The notes under the pieces are model-generated. The model had not been told where the DNA came from, searched no databases, and saw nothing but the letters and a program-made list of their open reading frames with translations. 24,428 nt of DNA. Source: Sphaeroforma sirkka. Its lineage: Eukaryota > Opisthokonta > Ichthyosporea > Ichthyophonida. Below, piece after piece: positions 1 to 20,713 of the stretch (its first letter is position 1; each line of letters opens with the position of its first letter). A program made the position numbers and the translations under genes. Location of the stretch: NCBI GenBank assembly GCA_001586965.3, contig LUCW03001622.1:37501-61928 (forward strand), written 5' to 3'.

Positions 1-330
1 CCTGTTGTCCTTATTTTTGGGACCGGTCCTGCTGATAGAGCCCTAGTGGCTCGTTGCTATGCATGCACCAGGCGGACACTCGACCATATCACGTACTCGT
101 AAGTGGCCTTTCATAGGTGTGTTTGTGCCCTTTCACCCGTGTGTGTTCATGGGTGTGTTTAGTACAGCCCGTTGGCTGTCTGAGTGTCTGGGTCTCCTGC
201 CAAATGTATTAACATGTTCTGCGTCATCCATTGAATTGGTTGCATTATTGTACGTTTATAATTACTGTCAGAGGGAGTGTTGTGCATGCGTGTGTACAGA
301 GCTGTCGGTTGCATGTGTGCTTCTGGACAA

Positions 331-729
331 CTATGTAGACAGATTACTCAACTGTCTTACACCTATGTACACAGATTACTCAACTGTCCTACACCTATGT
401 ACACAGATTACTCAGCTGTCCTACACCTATGTACACAGATTACTCAACTGTCCTACACCTATGTAGACAGATTACTCAACTGTCTTACACCTATGTACAC
501 AGATTACTCAACTGTCCTACACCTATGTACACAGATTACTCAACTGTCCTACACCTATGTACATAGATTACTCAACTGTCCTACACCTATGTAGACAGAT
601 TACTCAACTGTCTTACACCTATGTACACAGATTACTCAACTGTCCTACACCTATGTACACAGATTACTCAACTGTCCTACACCTATGTACATAGATTACT
701 CAACTGTCCTACACCTATGTACACAGATG
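331..729. repeat. 32-bp minisatellite, 12.5 units, with 128-bp higher-order period
   Basis: Twelve full head-to-tail copies and one partial copy of a 32-bp unit (beginning CTATGTAnACAGATTACTC) lie in the intron before the first visible myosin exon. A variant with TAGACA and a CTTACAC end recurs at 331, 459 and 587, exactly every fourth unit, so the array grew by amplifying four-unit blocks. No + frame contains a stop, which creates spurious ORFs. In the flanking bases 1-330 and 730-841 I see no supported gene. A GTAAGT donor-like site at 99 could close an upstream exon, but I could not phase it with the exon at 842. Confidence 0.95.
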
Positions 730-841
730 AGTTAGCTGTGTAGCTTTCTCCGTGTCTGTTCCTGCTAATGGTTGTGTGGTTTAAGGGTTTTAGGGTTTAG
801 CTAATGGTTGTGTGTGCTGCTGTTTACAAACTGTGCCGCAG

Positions 842-12260
<11,419 letters not shown>

Positions 12261-13178
12261 ACTGATTAAACTGGACTGGGAAAGTGCAAGCATTCTTCAC
12301 AGTCTGAACGCATCAATGATTATTTGCAGCATTGTAATTCTGAAGATCCTTTATCACGCCTATGCTTAAGCTCATTTTTCATTCCATGATGGTACAAGCG
12401 CTCACAATACAAGCCTCGAGTACATACAAGTGCACGAGGATGCAAACTTAAATACAGCCACTGGTTTCAACATGTATATCAACCTCCTCGTGTGAACAGT
12501 TCAATTCGCTCTCCGATCGTTGACCTATGTACTTCTTTGGTCTTGCACACGTTGCATCTTAAAACACAAGTTTGTGTGTTCATCAAACCGTAGTTGCGTG
12601 CACCATTCCATCTGACAAAGTTTTCTTTATGGCCTGCGCCGCGGACATCATGCTTGTAATTCTAAAATATCATTTCGGAATCGGTATGTTGCCTGATGCC
12701 ACAGGCTACAAATGACATTTGAATGTCGTCAATCCTGAAGATTCGGGAATCCACCAAAATCGAGCACTTGAACATCATTTTTTTGCAGCTTGAAATGAAC
12801 CCAGTATGCATGTGGTTCATCGTCCCTCATTAGAATATACAGCTTGAAAAATCGGCACCACATTCCAGCTCATGATATATACGGACTTGCATTTGACGAG
12901 AGGCTGCTTGGCTGCCTTCGAGAGAAAGACTCCGTGTCTCGGTGTGACATGCAGAAATCTGCTAGAATAGCATCCGTTCTCAGATTGTCTAACATAAAAA
13001 AGGCAACCATCTATGCATCGATCGCAACCAATCAAAATCAACAAAACGACATCCTAAAGGCTAAGCTCGCAGCCACTGTGCGGAGACTGGAGACTGGAGT
13101 GTGTACGACTTGGCGCCTCAGAACAATTTGTATGAGCTTTTTAATTTTTGCTTCTTTTTCTTAGTTTTTATAAAATCC
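12261..13178. other. Intergenic stretch, nothing recognised
   Basis: About 900 bp downstream of the myosin stop codon. A 106-codon + frame (12844-13164) and a 75-codon minus frame (12817-13044) overlap each other, and neither shows a domain I recognise. No clear AATAAA signal follows the stop. Part of this must be the myosin 3' UTR. The texture is less repetitive than the introns, so an old degenerate mobile element is possible but not shown. Confidence 0.5.
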
Positions 13179-13518
13179 TTTTTTTTTTTAATGGGAAGCA
13201 CTATGATTCATGAAGCAACTCAGCAGTCAACCCACAGAGCTGGCCAGCTGGAGGCCCTGTGAGTGCTGTGAGGCGTGAGCCTGTGTCCGATGTCGCTGTG
13301 ACCCGTTGAATGTTGTGGCGGCGTGGTCGGGGAGATGTGAGCCTGAGATATGAGTGGAGGCTAAATAGTAATAACTCGCCCTCTCCAACATCAACTCCTG
13401 TGATTTTCTTTTTTTCAAGTTCCAATGCTGGCCTGGATCGTAAGTATCATAGGCGGAACCAACAAGCGCGGTGATTTGGGTTGAAACGAAATTTGGAAGT
13501 AGTACTTCAACAGCGTAA

Positions 13519-14345
13519 TTAGCCGGGGTATGGGACCATCTGTTGATGTGTCAGGGACGGGTGAGGGTACGGTGGTTCTTCAACATGCTGGAGAAATGAT
13601 CCAAGGTGTTCGTGGTGGATCCAGATACCGTGGAAGTCGTTGCACTCCCGTAATTGCTGAAGGAGGTCAGGGCCAATGGGAGGCAGTTTTGGACCTACTA
13701 GGATGCGTCGAATCAGTTGTTGGATGCTGGTAAAGTGGCTGGTAATGAACTTGTGGCTACCGGGGCAGACAGGGCAGAGACAGCCGTCGGTGCGGTAGTC
13801 GAGCAATGTGAACATGTACCTATTCGTTACAATCATAGCACAGAGCCGGATTAGGGTAGACTCGAAGCAGCGATTGAAGCTGTCGTGTCTGGCTGTGTCT
13901 CGGTTTGAGGTTGGCGGTTTACCCATAGCCAGTTGGTAGTAGCGCCGGGTCATTGCCGCGATCTCCATGTTGGACCAACGTTTTGTTGAGTTCTTCCTGA
14001 TGTCGTCACAACGTTGGCGGAGGGCTACATGGTCGGGTGTACGCCCGCTCGTGATTTTGTGTACAGCTTTCAGGTGAGCATATATACTGTACGGAAGCGC
14101 AGTGATGGTTTGTCGTTGGCCCAGGCGGGTTGCGTCAGAGGGGTAAGTGGATTTGTGCTGGCCATTGAGCCGAGTTGTATTCCCAGGCAAGCTCCGAGGT
14201 AGTCCGCGAATGGTCGCGCGGGGAGCAGGCCGCAAAAGTAAAGTAAGTTTGTTTGATGTTTGGGAAACCGAGGGTATTTAGTGCCTGTGATGATGGCTGC
14301 TGCTTGGATGAGTGCTGAATTAAAGCGCTCGAACAGGGGGTCCAA
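13519..14345 (-). pseudogene. LINE ORF C-terminal region with CPVC zinc-finger-like motif
   Basis: The reading frame continues after the RT through two overlapping frames (14345-14070, then 14235-13519), implying at least two frameshifts. The first carries DPLFERFNSALIQAAAIITG, typical of the thumb/connector region after a LINE RT. The second ends with CLCPVCPGSHKFITSH, a Cys2-His2-like cluster that resembles the C-terminal nucleic-acid-binding motif of several LINE clades. The coding frame ends near 13519, followed by about 330 bp to the poly(T). Frameshifts and loss of a continuous ORF indicate an inactive copy or an error-rich assembly. Confidence 0.7.
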
Positions 14346-15627
14346 CTATAGGCGGAGCCCAGGCAATAATGTTCAGCCCATATGTAGCCGTGGATAGAGT
14401 GAATGTTCTGAACATCACCAGTCGGCTGCGGGGGTGTCGCCAGCCGAAGCTATAAAAACCATAAGCGCGGAAAGAGGCGATACCCAGTGACAATGCTGCA
14501 ACCAGGGATTTCATATGTCTGGCGAGGTTGATTCCTGGTACTCCGTGAGGGAGTGGGAACCCCAGATATTTGGAGTGTTTCGGTTCGGCATGTGTGGGCG
14601 CCATCTTCAGGGGAAGGTAACGTGTGTTCCAAGGTGCGTCTGCAAGCGTCAGCGTGATAAGCTCACCATTTATACGGAGGGTTGGCGCCGCGTGTCGCAA
14701 GTCGGTAGATCGTACTCGGGGTTTAATGACACTCTGTTCGAGGCCAGATTTGCGTCCCCACGCATCAATGTCATCTAAGAAGGGCTGGAACAAAATCGAT
14801 CGAGGGGCTTGGATCCGTGTGTCATCAACAAAATAATAAGAGCAGAGGAGCTTGGGCCGAAATTGTGCTAGCATGACAGCTAAAGAATCCATGTAGATAA
14901 CAAAGAGCTGGGGGTTGACGATTGAGCCTTGTAGGATGCCACTCGTTCTGTGGAATAGAGACGAGAGCGTGCCGCGGTATGACACTCGGGTAGAAACCCT
15001 CCCAAACAGCGCGCGTAGGCAGTTAATCCAGTTTTCGGGCATTCCAGCGTGGCGCAGAAGTACCCATAGGCGTGGGAGAGCGACCTTGTCGTATGCCTTG
15101 GTTATGTCCAGACAGACGTCGTTCCACTCCTCTCCTGACTGTGTCTCAGATTCCATGGCGGCAAGTGCTTGGGTATGACAGGAGTACCGTGATTTGAAGC
15201 CAGCTTGGATAGCATGGGGAGCAGAGCCGGGGTGGCTCGTAATCAGATTAAGAAAGCACTTTTCAAATATGTGTCTGACTATTTGTGTAAGCGTGATGGG
15301 GCGGAAGTCGGCGGGGGAGGTGATATCTGCATCGGCTTTCTTTGGGTGCGCTGTCAGGAGGCTGCAGTTCAAGGCTGCAGGGAAAGTACCCGCCTTCAGT
15401 AGCTCAGTGAATGCTTTGGAAAGGAGTCTAATCTGTGGGCTATTGTCGTCGGGGCGTTCTAATGTCCGGTGTTTGGTAGAGCGCTCCACTGCGGCCTTCA
15501 GGAGCAGGATGTGGATTACGTCGAGGCCAGGTCCCTTATTGGGATAGCGTAGTATTGCCCCCATTACATCGTCGGAGCGTATGGTGGAAGTTACATCAGG
15601 AGAGGGTTCGGTATCCGGTGGCACCAC
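14320..15627 (-). CDS. LINE reverse transcriptase domain
   Basis: An open frame of 435 residues with the ordered motifs of non-LTR reverse transcriptases: NKGPGLDVI (residues 30-38), FRPITLTQIVRHIFEK (108-123), QAGFKSRYSCHTQALAAME (141-159), VCLDITKAYDKV (171-182, first catalytic Asp), GILQGSIVNPQLFVIYMDSL (230-249) and YYFVDDTRI (264-272; FVDD at 14821-14832). The three catalytic aspartates are present. FVDD replaces the more usual FADD. The frame stays open upstream of the first Met (TGATFAGYFEALFNS just before), and a further upstream segment (LRTNDGLCANPAT) is one frame off, so the listed start is not a real N-terminus. The product would copy LINE RNA at a nicked target. Confidence 0.9.
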   Translation of the reverse strand: MVPPDTEPSPDVTSTIRSDDVMGAILRYPNKGPGLDVIHILLLKAAVERSTKHRTLERPDDNSPQIRLLSKAFTELLKAGTFPAALNCSLLTAHPKKADADITSPADFRPITLTQIVRHIFEKCFLNLITSHPGSAPHAIQAGFKSRYSCHTQALAAMESETQSGEEWNDVCLDITKAYDKVALPRLWVLLRHAGMPENWINCLRALFGRVSTRVSYRGTLSSLFHRTSGILQGSIVNPQLFVIYMDSLAVMLAQFRPKLLCSYYFVDDTRIQAPRSILFQPFLDDIDAWGRKSGLEQSVIKPRVRSTDLRHAAPTLRINGELITLTLADAPWNTRYLPLKMAPTHAEPKHSKYLGFPLPHGVPGINLARHMKSLVAALSLGIASFRAYGFYSFGWRHPRSRLVMFRTFTLSTATYGLNIIAWAPPIVGPPVRAL

Positions 15628-15957
15628 GTACGGGTTTGTAGAGTTGAATAAGGCTTCAAAGTAGCCAGCGAAGGTAGCGCCTGTATCATCGGTAGCCGGT
15701 AGCAGGGTTGGCGCAGAGACCGTCGTTGGTACGCAATATCTTTAAACATTTGAGCATTGCTTTTGGCGGTCAGCCGTGGGCGGAACAAGTGGTTTGGCAG
15801 CCGCTAAACCGAGGGTCTGTTTAAGTCATAATAGAACCCTCCAAAGATTTGTGGGTTAGTGGCATAGCAGCCTTTCCGCTGGCGCGCGGGATTTGTTGCG
15901 TAGGTGATACAGTCGATGGCAATATGGGAGGGGAGGCGTTAGTCCGGAGGCGGCGGC

Positions 15958-15961
15958 ATTG
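15958..15961. repeat. Left candidate target-site duplication (ATTG) of LTR insertion
   Basis: ATTG here matches ATTG at 17507-17510, directly flanking the TGTAAACTTC...TTTCTACA ends of the inserted LTR-derived unit. A 4-bp duplication fits DDE-integrase insertion. Four bases can match by chance, but they lie exactly at both ends. Confidence 0.65.
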
Positions 15962-17506
15962 TGTAAACTTCGATGGAAATTACTAGGTTTCAAACTATAT
16001 TAAACTAAAATACAATTTAGTCAGTTAGGATTTAGCAGTGGTAGCTTGTGTAAGAATGATCGGGACTGCCTCTTGTTAAGAGCCTAAATATCCTTTGTCG
16101 TTGACTCATCCTAAAGGTGATGCATTTCAGCTTGACTTATCAAAGCATAATGCGTGGGCTAACCCACCTTGTCAACTTATCGCACAGTTGTTAAATTATG
16201 TTAATATTACTAAATCTACCATTACGCTGTGTTGCCCCTTACGTAACTCCGACCCATGGATACGTGATTTAATTAATATGATTCAAGACGAACCTATTTA
16301 TGTCGACCGTGAAACCGACACGTTTTTGTATCAGGGATCCTATTCTATTAAGAAGACACCTTGGAAACACACCATTGTTTGTCGCATCGGTCCTGCAGGT
16401 ACCACTAAGTGGAAACCCTCAACCGAATTCTTAGCTAAACTAGAGGAGTCTAAAGAGTTTGAACAAAAGCTCAAGACTCGTACAACACATGCACCCAACA
16501 AGATTGCAGTCGAGGTAATGCCGATTGAAACGGCATTAGATCGTAAAAACATGGAACTAGCTAAGGCCATGGATCAAAGACTCAAAACTCTAAGAGAACC
16601 TGAAGCTCGCACTCAACTACTTAAAGCGCTGCTTAAAGAACAGCCAGGAGTTGCGAAACAACTGAAGAAGATACTTCAACAATCCAATGTTGTCAATTAT
16701 GTATCTCAGGAGTCTACCCCTCCTGATACTGAGGTTGCCCTTTCCAACAGGACTATGGTTCATCCAACCAGCGTTACGCAGAATCTGACTGACTTAGAGG
16801 AGCTCGAAAGTAGAGTTAAAATTATACATAATTTAACGCATCGAGCATATGAGCATACTTATAAAATGGTTATTCGTGCAGGGCTTGATCACCCGGCGCT
16901 GAAAGAAACCATACGTGAAGTATACCGACGCTGTACTGATTGTGAAAAGAACCAGATCAAGCGATACGGTTGGGCACCCCTAAAAAGTGTGACAGAAGAC
17001 CAACCGATGCGCCGAGTCATAGTCGATTTGGTTAAATTCCCGCGATCCAAGCATACTGGTGATGTATATATCTGTCATTTCTTATGGACATGGGTTAGTC
17101 GATCCTAAGAGATAGGGAAATTCCGTATTAAAGTTGTGCATAAGTGTTCATGACCACTTGCCTAATTTGTAAATAGACATAATAACGTAAGTCACGTTAA
17201 TACATTAGCTGATATAAATAAAGTTTCATCTGAAGAAAAGTTAAAAAAAGAAAGACTTATTGGATTTTGGAGATCGGCGGGAGGATTTAGTTTATAATAT
17301 CCTACATCTACTAATGTCTTAAATAGGTCCAAGTAGATGAGTCATACCAAATACTCAGGCTATTGGAGCCATTAAAGTGAATTTAGAACACTTTGGAAAT
17401 ATTGGAAAAAGAGCTTGTACTAAATTATTTAAAATACAAATAAAAACCAATGTATCATCTCAATTGATCTTGATATTTTAGACTGACCGGAGGCCGTATT
17501 TCTACA
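15962..17506 (-). mobile_element. Chimeric inverted LTR carrying an internal pol fragment
   Basis: Bases 15962-16093 and 17141-17506 are the reverse complement of the two ends of the LTR at 17982-18574, so the unit is an LTR in minus orientation with complete TG...CA termini. Between them, about 66 bp of LTR that carried AATAAA is replaced by 990 bp of plus-strand pol sequence (16097-17086) and 55 bp of unassigned sequence (17087-17140). Relative to the LTR, the pol piece is antisense. ATTG flanks both ends, which suggests the whole chimera was integrated as one unit into the LINE. It also lacks a 37-bp stretch that the right-hand LTR has (near 18201-18240). Confidence 0.82.
16095..17108 (+). 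pseudogene. Captured pol fragment: NPP domain to integrase zinc finger, open frame
   Basis: This is a 337-codon uninterrupted frame, nearly identical in sequence to 22737-23729 of the downstream element but without its frameshifts. It includes the domain with WANPPCQLIAQL, a Lys/Glu-rich linker, the integrase HHCC region (HNLTHRAYEH ... CTDCEKNQ) and the first catalytic Asp of the integrase core (IVDLVK). It ends shortly after ICHFL when homology stops at 17086. It has no RT and no complete integrase core, so it is a passenger fragment rather than a functional gene. Its open frame probably reflects a better-preserved template. Confidence 0.85.
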
Positions 17507-17510
17507 ATTG
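17507..17510. repeat. Right candidate target-site duplication (ATTG)
   Basis: Partner of ATTG at 15958-15961, abutting the TG...CA terminus of the inverted chimeric LTR. Confidence 0.65.
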
Positions 17511-17981
17511 CTGGCATTTGTTGGGGCCGATGAATTAGATTCATGGGAAGTATCTGGAGATCGAGTCTAAAGGTGTCGTAGTCCATCAGCTTATAAGTTT
17601 GGAAGGAGGCGGGGATTGTAGGTTGATGATACGCATGTTCTGTACCTGTTGAGCTGCCAGCATAGAGAAGTGCCACATATTCCGCAGAGTAGTCTCAATC
17701 GTTTTTTTCATACGTAGTCCGTGATTTGTAGAAGCGTGGCCATACTTCCGGGCTTTGAAGTTGAAATCTCTCCACACGACATCTGGTTGGAAACTGCCAA
17801 TCTCGGGGGGATTCATGTATCGCCTGACATCTTCTTCAGTAAGTGATTTGAGTGGAAAGTAGAAGACGACCATATGAACGCCAAAGCATACAAAGAACAC
17901 CGCGTACGGTGAAGAGTGTACAAGTTGAAAATTCGATGGGTGGTGTTTGAAAAAGATACCAATACCACAGTGTGAAGAGTG
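17507..17981 (-). pseudogene. Probable upstream segment of the interrupted LINE
   Basis: This 475-bp stretch lies between two head-to-head LTRs and matches neither. On the minus strand it has two overlapping frames: one with SLTEEDVRRYMNPPEIGSF and DVVWRDFNFKARKYGHAS (17900-17586), the other with PASFQTYKLMDYDTFRLDL (17676 downward). Removing the 15962-17506 insertion with one ATTG joins this stretch to the LINE pre-RT region. I therefore infer it is LINE sequence, but I do not recognise a domain in it. Confidence 0.5.
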
Positions 17982-18574
17982 TGTAGAAATACGGCCTCCG
18001 GTCAGTCTAAAATATCAAGATCAATTGAGATAATACATTGGTTTTATTTGTATTTTAAATAATTTAGTACAAGCTCTTTTTCCAATATTTCCAAAGTGTT
18101 CTAAATTCACTTTGATGGCTCCAATAGCCTGAGTATTTGGTATGACTCATCTACTTGGACCTATTTGAGACATTAGTAGATGTAGGATATTATAAACTAA
18201 ATTTTATAATCTCCGAACTACTACTTATAGATTTTGGTCCTCCCGCCAATCTCCAAAATCCAATAAGTCTTTTTTTTTTTTAACTTTTCTTCAGATGGAA
18301 CTTTATTTATATCAGCTAATGTATTAACGTGACTTACGTTATTATGTCTATTTACAAATTAGGCAAGTGGTCATGAACACTTAGTACTTCTAGTGAAAAT
18401 TATTCAATAAAGAACAGCTAGAGGTACGCCCTGTGTGATCGAGGATATTTAGGCTCTTAACAAGAGGCAGTCCCGATCATTCTTACACAAGCTACCACTG
18501 CTAAATCCTAACTGACTAAATTGTATTTTAGTTTAATATAGTTTGAAACCCAGTAATTTCCATCGAAGTTTACA
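17982..18574 (+). repeat. 5' LTR of Ty3/gypsy-like element
   Basis: It begins TGTAGAAATACGG and ends GAAGTTTACA, the canonical TG...CA. The limits are set by the point where similarity to the inverted copy at 15962-17506 stops on both sides. An AATAAA at 18406-18411 is a plausible polyadenylation signal. The LTR contains a T run and a 37-bp stretch absent from the inverted copy. The leader after it (18575-18652) begins TATTTTTCAG and does not show the usual TGG of a tRNA-primed binding site, so the primer is unclear. The 3' LTR is outside the window. Confidence 0.85.
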
Positions 18575-18652
18575 TATTTTTCAGTTATTAGTAGTTACAG
18601 TAGTGTACTGCTTCTAGACTGTCTGACATCGATTTACTATCCAGCAAATACT

Positions 18653-20704
18653 ATGGCTAAGGGTACTTCTAAAGGCAAAGGAGCCGCTAGCTCTAAGCCT
18701 GCTAAGCCTGCCGAGGTTCCTGAGGTCCCTGTGGAAACACCTAGCCTGTCTGGAGTTGAGCCTGCCGAGGATACTGTTGGGGAAGCAAATTCTGAGGTTG
18801 GGCACAGAGGATTATTCTGAGGATGACTCCTGTCGGATCCTAAAGCCTTGGAAGAAGAGGTATCTACTACCGCGGAAAGGCTCGCCAGCGTCCGTGTATC
18901 ACCTAGGAGTGAAGCTCAGGACCCCAGCTTGCCCCCCCCCCTGACCACGTGCCGTCAAATATTGGGGATAAACGTCGAAAGGCTGGAAAATTCGTGGATA
19001 CGAATGTCGGGGGCATTATAACTCCACATCTAAAGGACACTCCAGCACAAACTCCGGCGTGAAAAGGAAGTATTGACCTGTCCGAAAATTTCGGTTTCGC
19101 CATCGATGGAGAAGCCATTCCATTCAGCTCAAATCTTGGGGCCGAAGCTGAGGACGCCATAACTCGACAACGAGTGGTTGATCCTCTCAATCTCGACGCC
19201 AATTGAACCGCACTGAAGCGCTCTTGAAGGAGCTAGCGGCAGCAGCAGTTGTGGACCCCTCTATCGTGTCCCACTTGGCTGATATTCTTCCTATACCGAA
19301 GAAGAAAAAATTCGACCGGGTTTCGAACCCGAGACCTACTGGTTTACCAGCCAGTATGTTTACCACTCAAGCCAGTTACCACTGGCGAGAGAGATAATAT
19401 TTCAAAATTTTAATCTTATAGTTTGATGCTTCATCGACCATCCTCTTGACAAACCTAACCCTGTCAGAGGATATGATCGTATGGAACTCGATGAGGCTTA
19501 CCATCCTCGTAATATCGACCCTCATTTGCCAACCAACCCTGGTAATCACGATTTTGGCAATCGCTACACCAGTACCTCGTTAGAGAGTTCCCGCTCTAAT
19601 CCTGAGGATGAGGAAGTGAGAACCAGACATACTGTCTCAGGCTATTACGCTCTGGTATGCAAGTCCTTGAGGACCGTCTATTGAATGACTCTGACCTTGA
19701 CGATAGGAAAGCGGATAACATTCGCTATCTAATCGATAACAAGAGAAAGGAAATAGACACCATCTTGGCACTAGCAGCCCGTAGCACTGAGCATGAGCCT
19801 CGTGAACACTTAGAACCAAGCTTTTATAAAGCAGCTAGGTAACGCGCAGGCTGAGGTCGATTTCTCTTACTAATGAGAGTACAGTGGAGACACTGAAGGC
19901 CTTCGACCAACTTAAGGAGTCTGCCAGCCTTAGGGATAAGCAGATGATGAATGCCTTTATTCATTTCTGTGAGCCAGGTGAATGGCGAACTATCTTGAAA
20001 GAAAGTTTCATGAGCCCAACTGGAAAGCCCCTACCCCTGGCACCACCAGTTGCGTGATAATATACTTAACACCTTTTTTTGAAGATGCACGTGACCGTGA
20101 ACTTCTAGAGTCTCGCAAGTTCTTTGCGAACGATACCACTATTCGAGGTGCTCTAGCTCATATGACACATATGAATACTCGGATGGGTGGTCGTACCTAT
20201 ACTGGCGAATATTTATTAATTTGTCAGATGATGGAGACTCTGGGAGCTAACCTCTTTAAGAAAGTCAATGATGACATCATCGCCTATGGTGATTTATGAT
20301 CTATGCCTTGGTCTGTCTTTGAGAAGATAGTACACAAGCATACCAATTCCTCTACTAGGAGTACTTAGTACCACGAGCTACACCCAGCCCACTAAGCGAA
20401 ACGCAGTAGAGACTAATACTGCGCGTAGTACTAAGAAACCTCGCACTACTACTGAGGGGGGTACTGGCTCTACTTCTACCGAACCGAAAGGTGATAAGAA
20501 GGTGAGAGCGCCTTGCAAGAAGTGTGGTTACAACCTCACAAAACGTAATGGCAAGTGGAATGGTAGACACGACCCTGTTAAGTGTGCACCAGGCAAGCCA
20601 GATTTTGACACTATATGAAAGAGTGTGCTACTTGCAAGGGTACTAACGGTTGGCACAAAGAGGATTGCAAGGACTTACCAGACGTCCAAGTTAAGCACCG
20701 ATGA
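18653..20704 (+). pseudogene. gag region, frameshifted, with zinc-knuckle clusters
   Basis: The first ATG after the LTR leader (18653) opens MAKGTSKGKGAASSKPAKPA, a Lys/Ala/Pro-rich start, but stops at 18818-18820. Further gag pieces appear in other frames at 19481-19684, 19657-19842 and 19982-20299, the last with RELLESRKFFANDTTIRGAL. Near the end are Cys-rich motifs: CKKCG (20513-20527) and CATCKGTNGWHKEDC (20624-20668, CX2CX6HX3C), a variant of the retroviral CX2CX4HX4C knuckle. Gag would form the particle and package RNA. A stop (TGA near 20617) separates the two Cys clusters. A tRNA-like sequence sits inside at 19311-19381. Confidence 0.72.
19311..19381 (-). tRNA. tRNA-like sequence, Thr(GGT)-like, degenerate
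   Basis: On the minus strand the sequence has an A-box-like TGGCTTGAGTGG, a 6-bp stem TACTGG/CCAGTA around CTGGTAAA (anticodon GGT if one base is missing from the stem), and AGGTC as variable loop. A canonical T arm follows, TCGGG-TTCGAAA-CCCGG (19316-19332), matching the B box. A run of six T (19305-19310 on this strand) comes just after, as in a Pol III terminator. The acceptor stem does not pair and the anticodon loop has 8 bases, so it is a relic or the head of a tRNA-derived SINE rather than a working tRNA. It is embedded in gag, so it could also be a retroelement-borne tRNA fragment. Confidence 0.5.
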
Positions 20705-20713
20705 CAGTACCAT

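Larger units (their letters stand above)
13179..15961 (-). mobile_element. Non-LTR (LINE-type) retrotransposon, 3' portion, frameshifted
   Basis: The minus strand reads, from high to low coordinate, a pre-RT segment, a reverse transcriptase (14320-15627), a C-terminal region in shifted frames (13519-14345), an untranslated stretch, and a poly(A) tail seen as an 11-base T run at 13179-13189. This order and the tail are typical of LINEs, which integrate by target-primed reverse transcription. The upstream part is cut at 15961 by an LTR insertion, and I place its continuation at 17507-17981. A 5' end and a target-site duplication for the LINE itself are not identified. Confidence 0.85.

Noticed and set aside
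39-98. Possible upstream myosin exon ending at the GTAAGT donor at 99
   Set aside because: The frame that joins in phase with 842 gives a peptide without clear myosin similarity, and the better-looking frames do not fit the phase.
59-594. Overlapping + reading frames of 135 and 105 codons
   Set aside because: They run through the 32-bp tandem array, which lacks stops in all + frames; the same peptide word recurs frame-shifted, so this is a repeat artefact.
331-729. Possible CRISPR-like array
   Set aside because: The units are directly adjacent with no unique spacers, and the context is a eukaryotic intron.
779-800. TTTAGGG-like telomere words (TTTAAGGGTTTTAGGGTTTAG)
   Set aside because: Only two or three degenerate copies within an intron; not evidence of a telomere or telomeric insertion.
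12844-13164. 106-codon + frame downstream of the myosin
   Set aside because: No recognised motif, no supporting splice or promoter signals, and an overlapping frame on the other strand; left as unassigned.
15194-15547. 117-codon + frame and other + frames over 14515-15547
   Set aside because: They are antisense shadows of the LINE reverse transcriptase, which has clear motifs on the minus strand.
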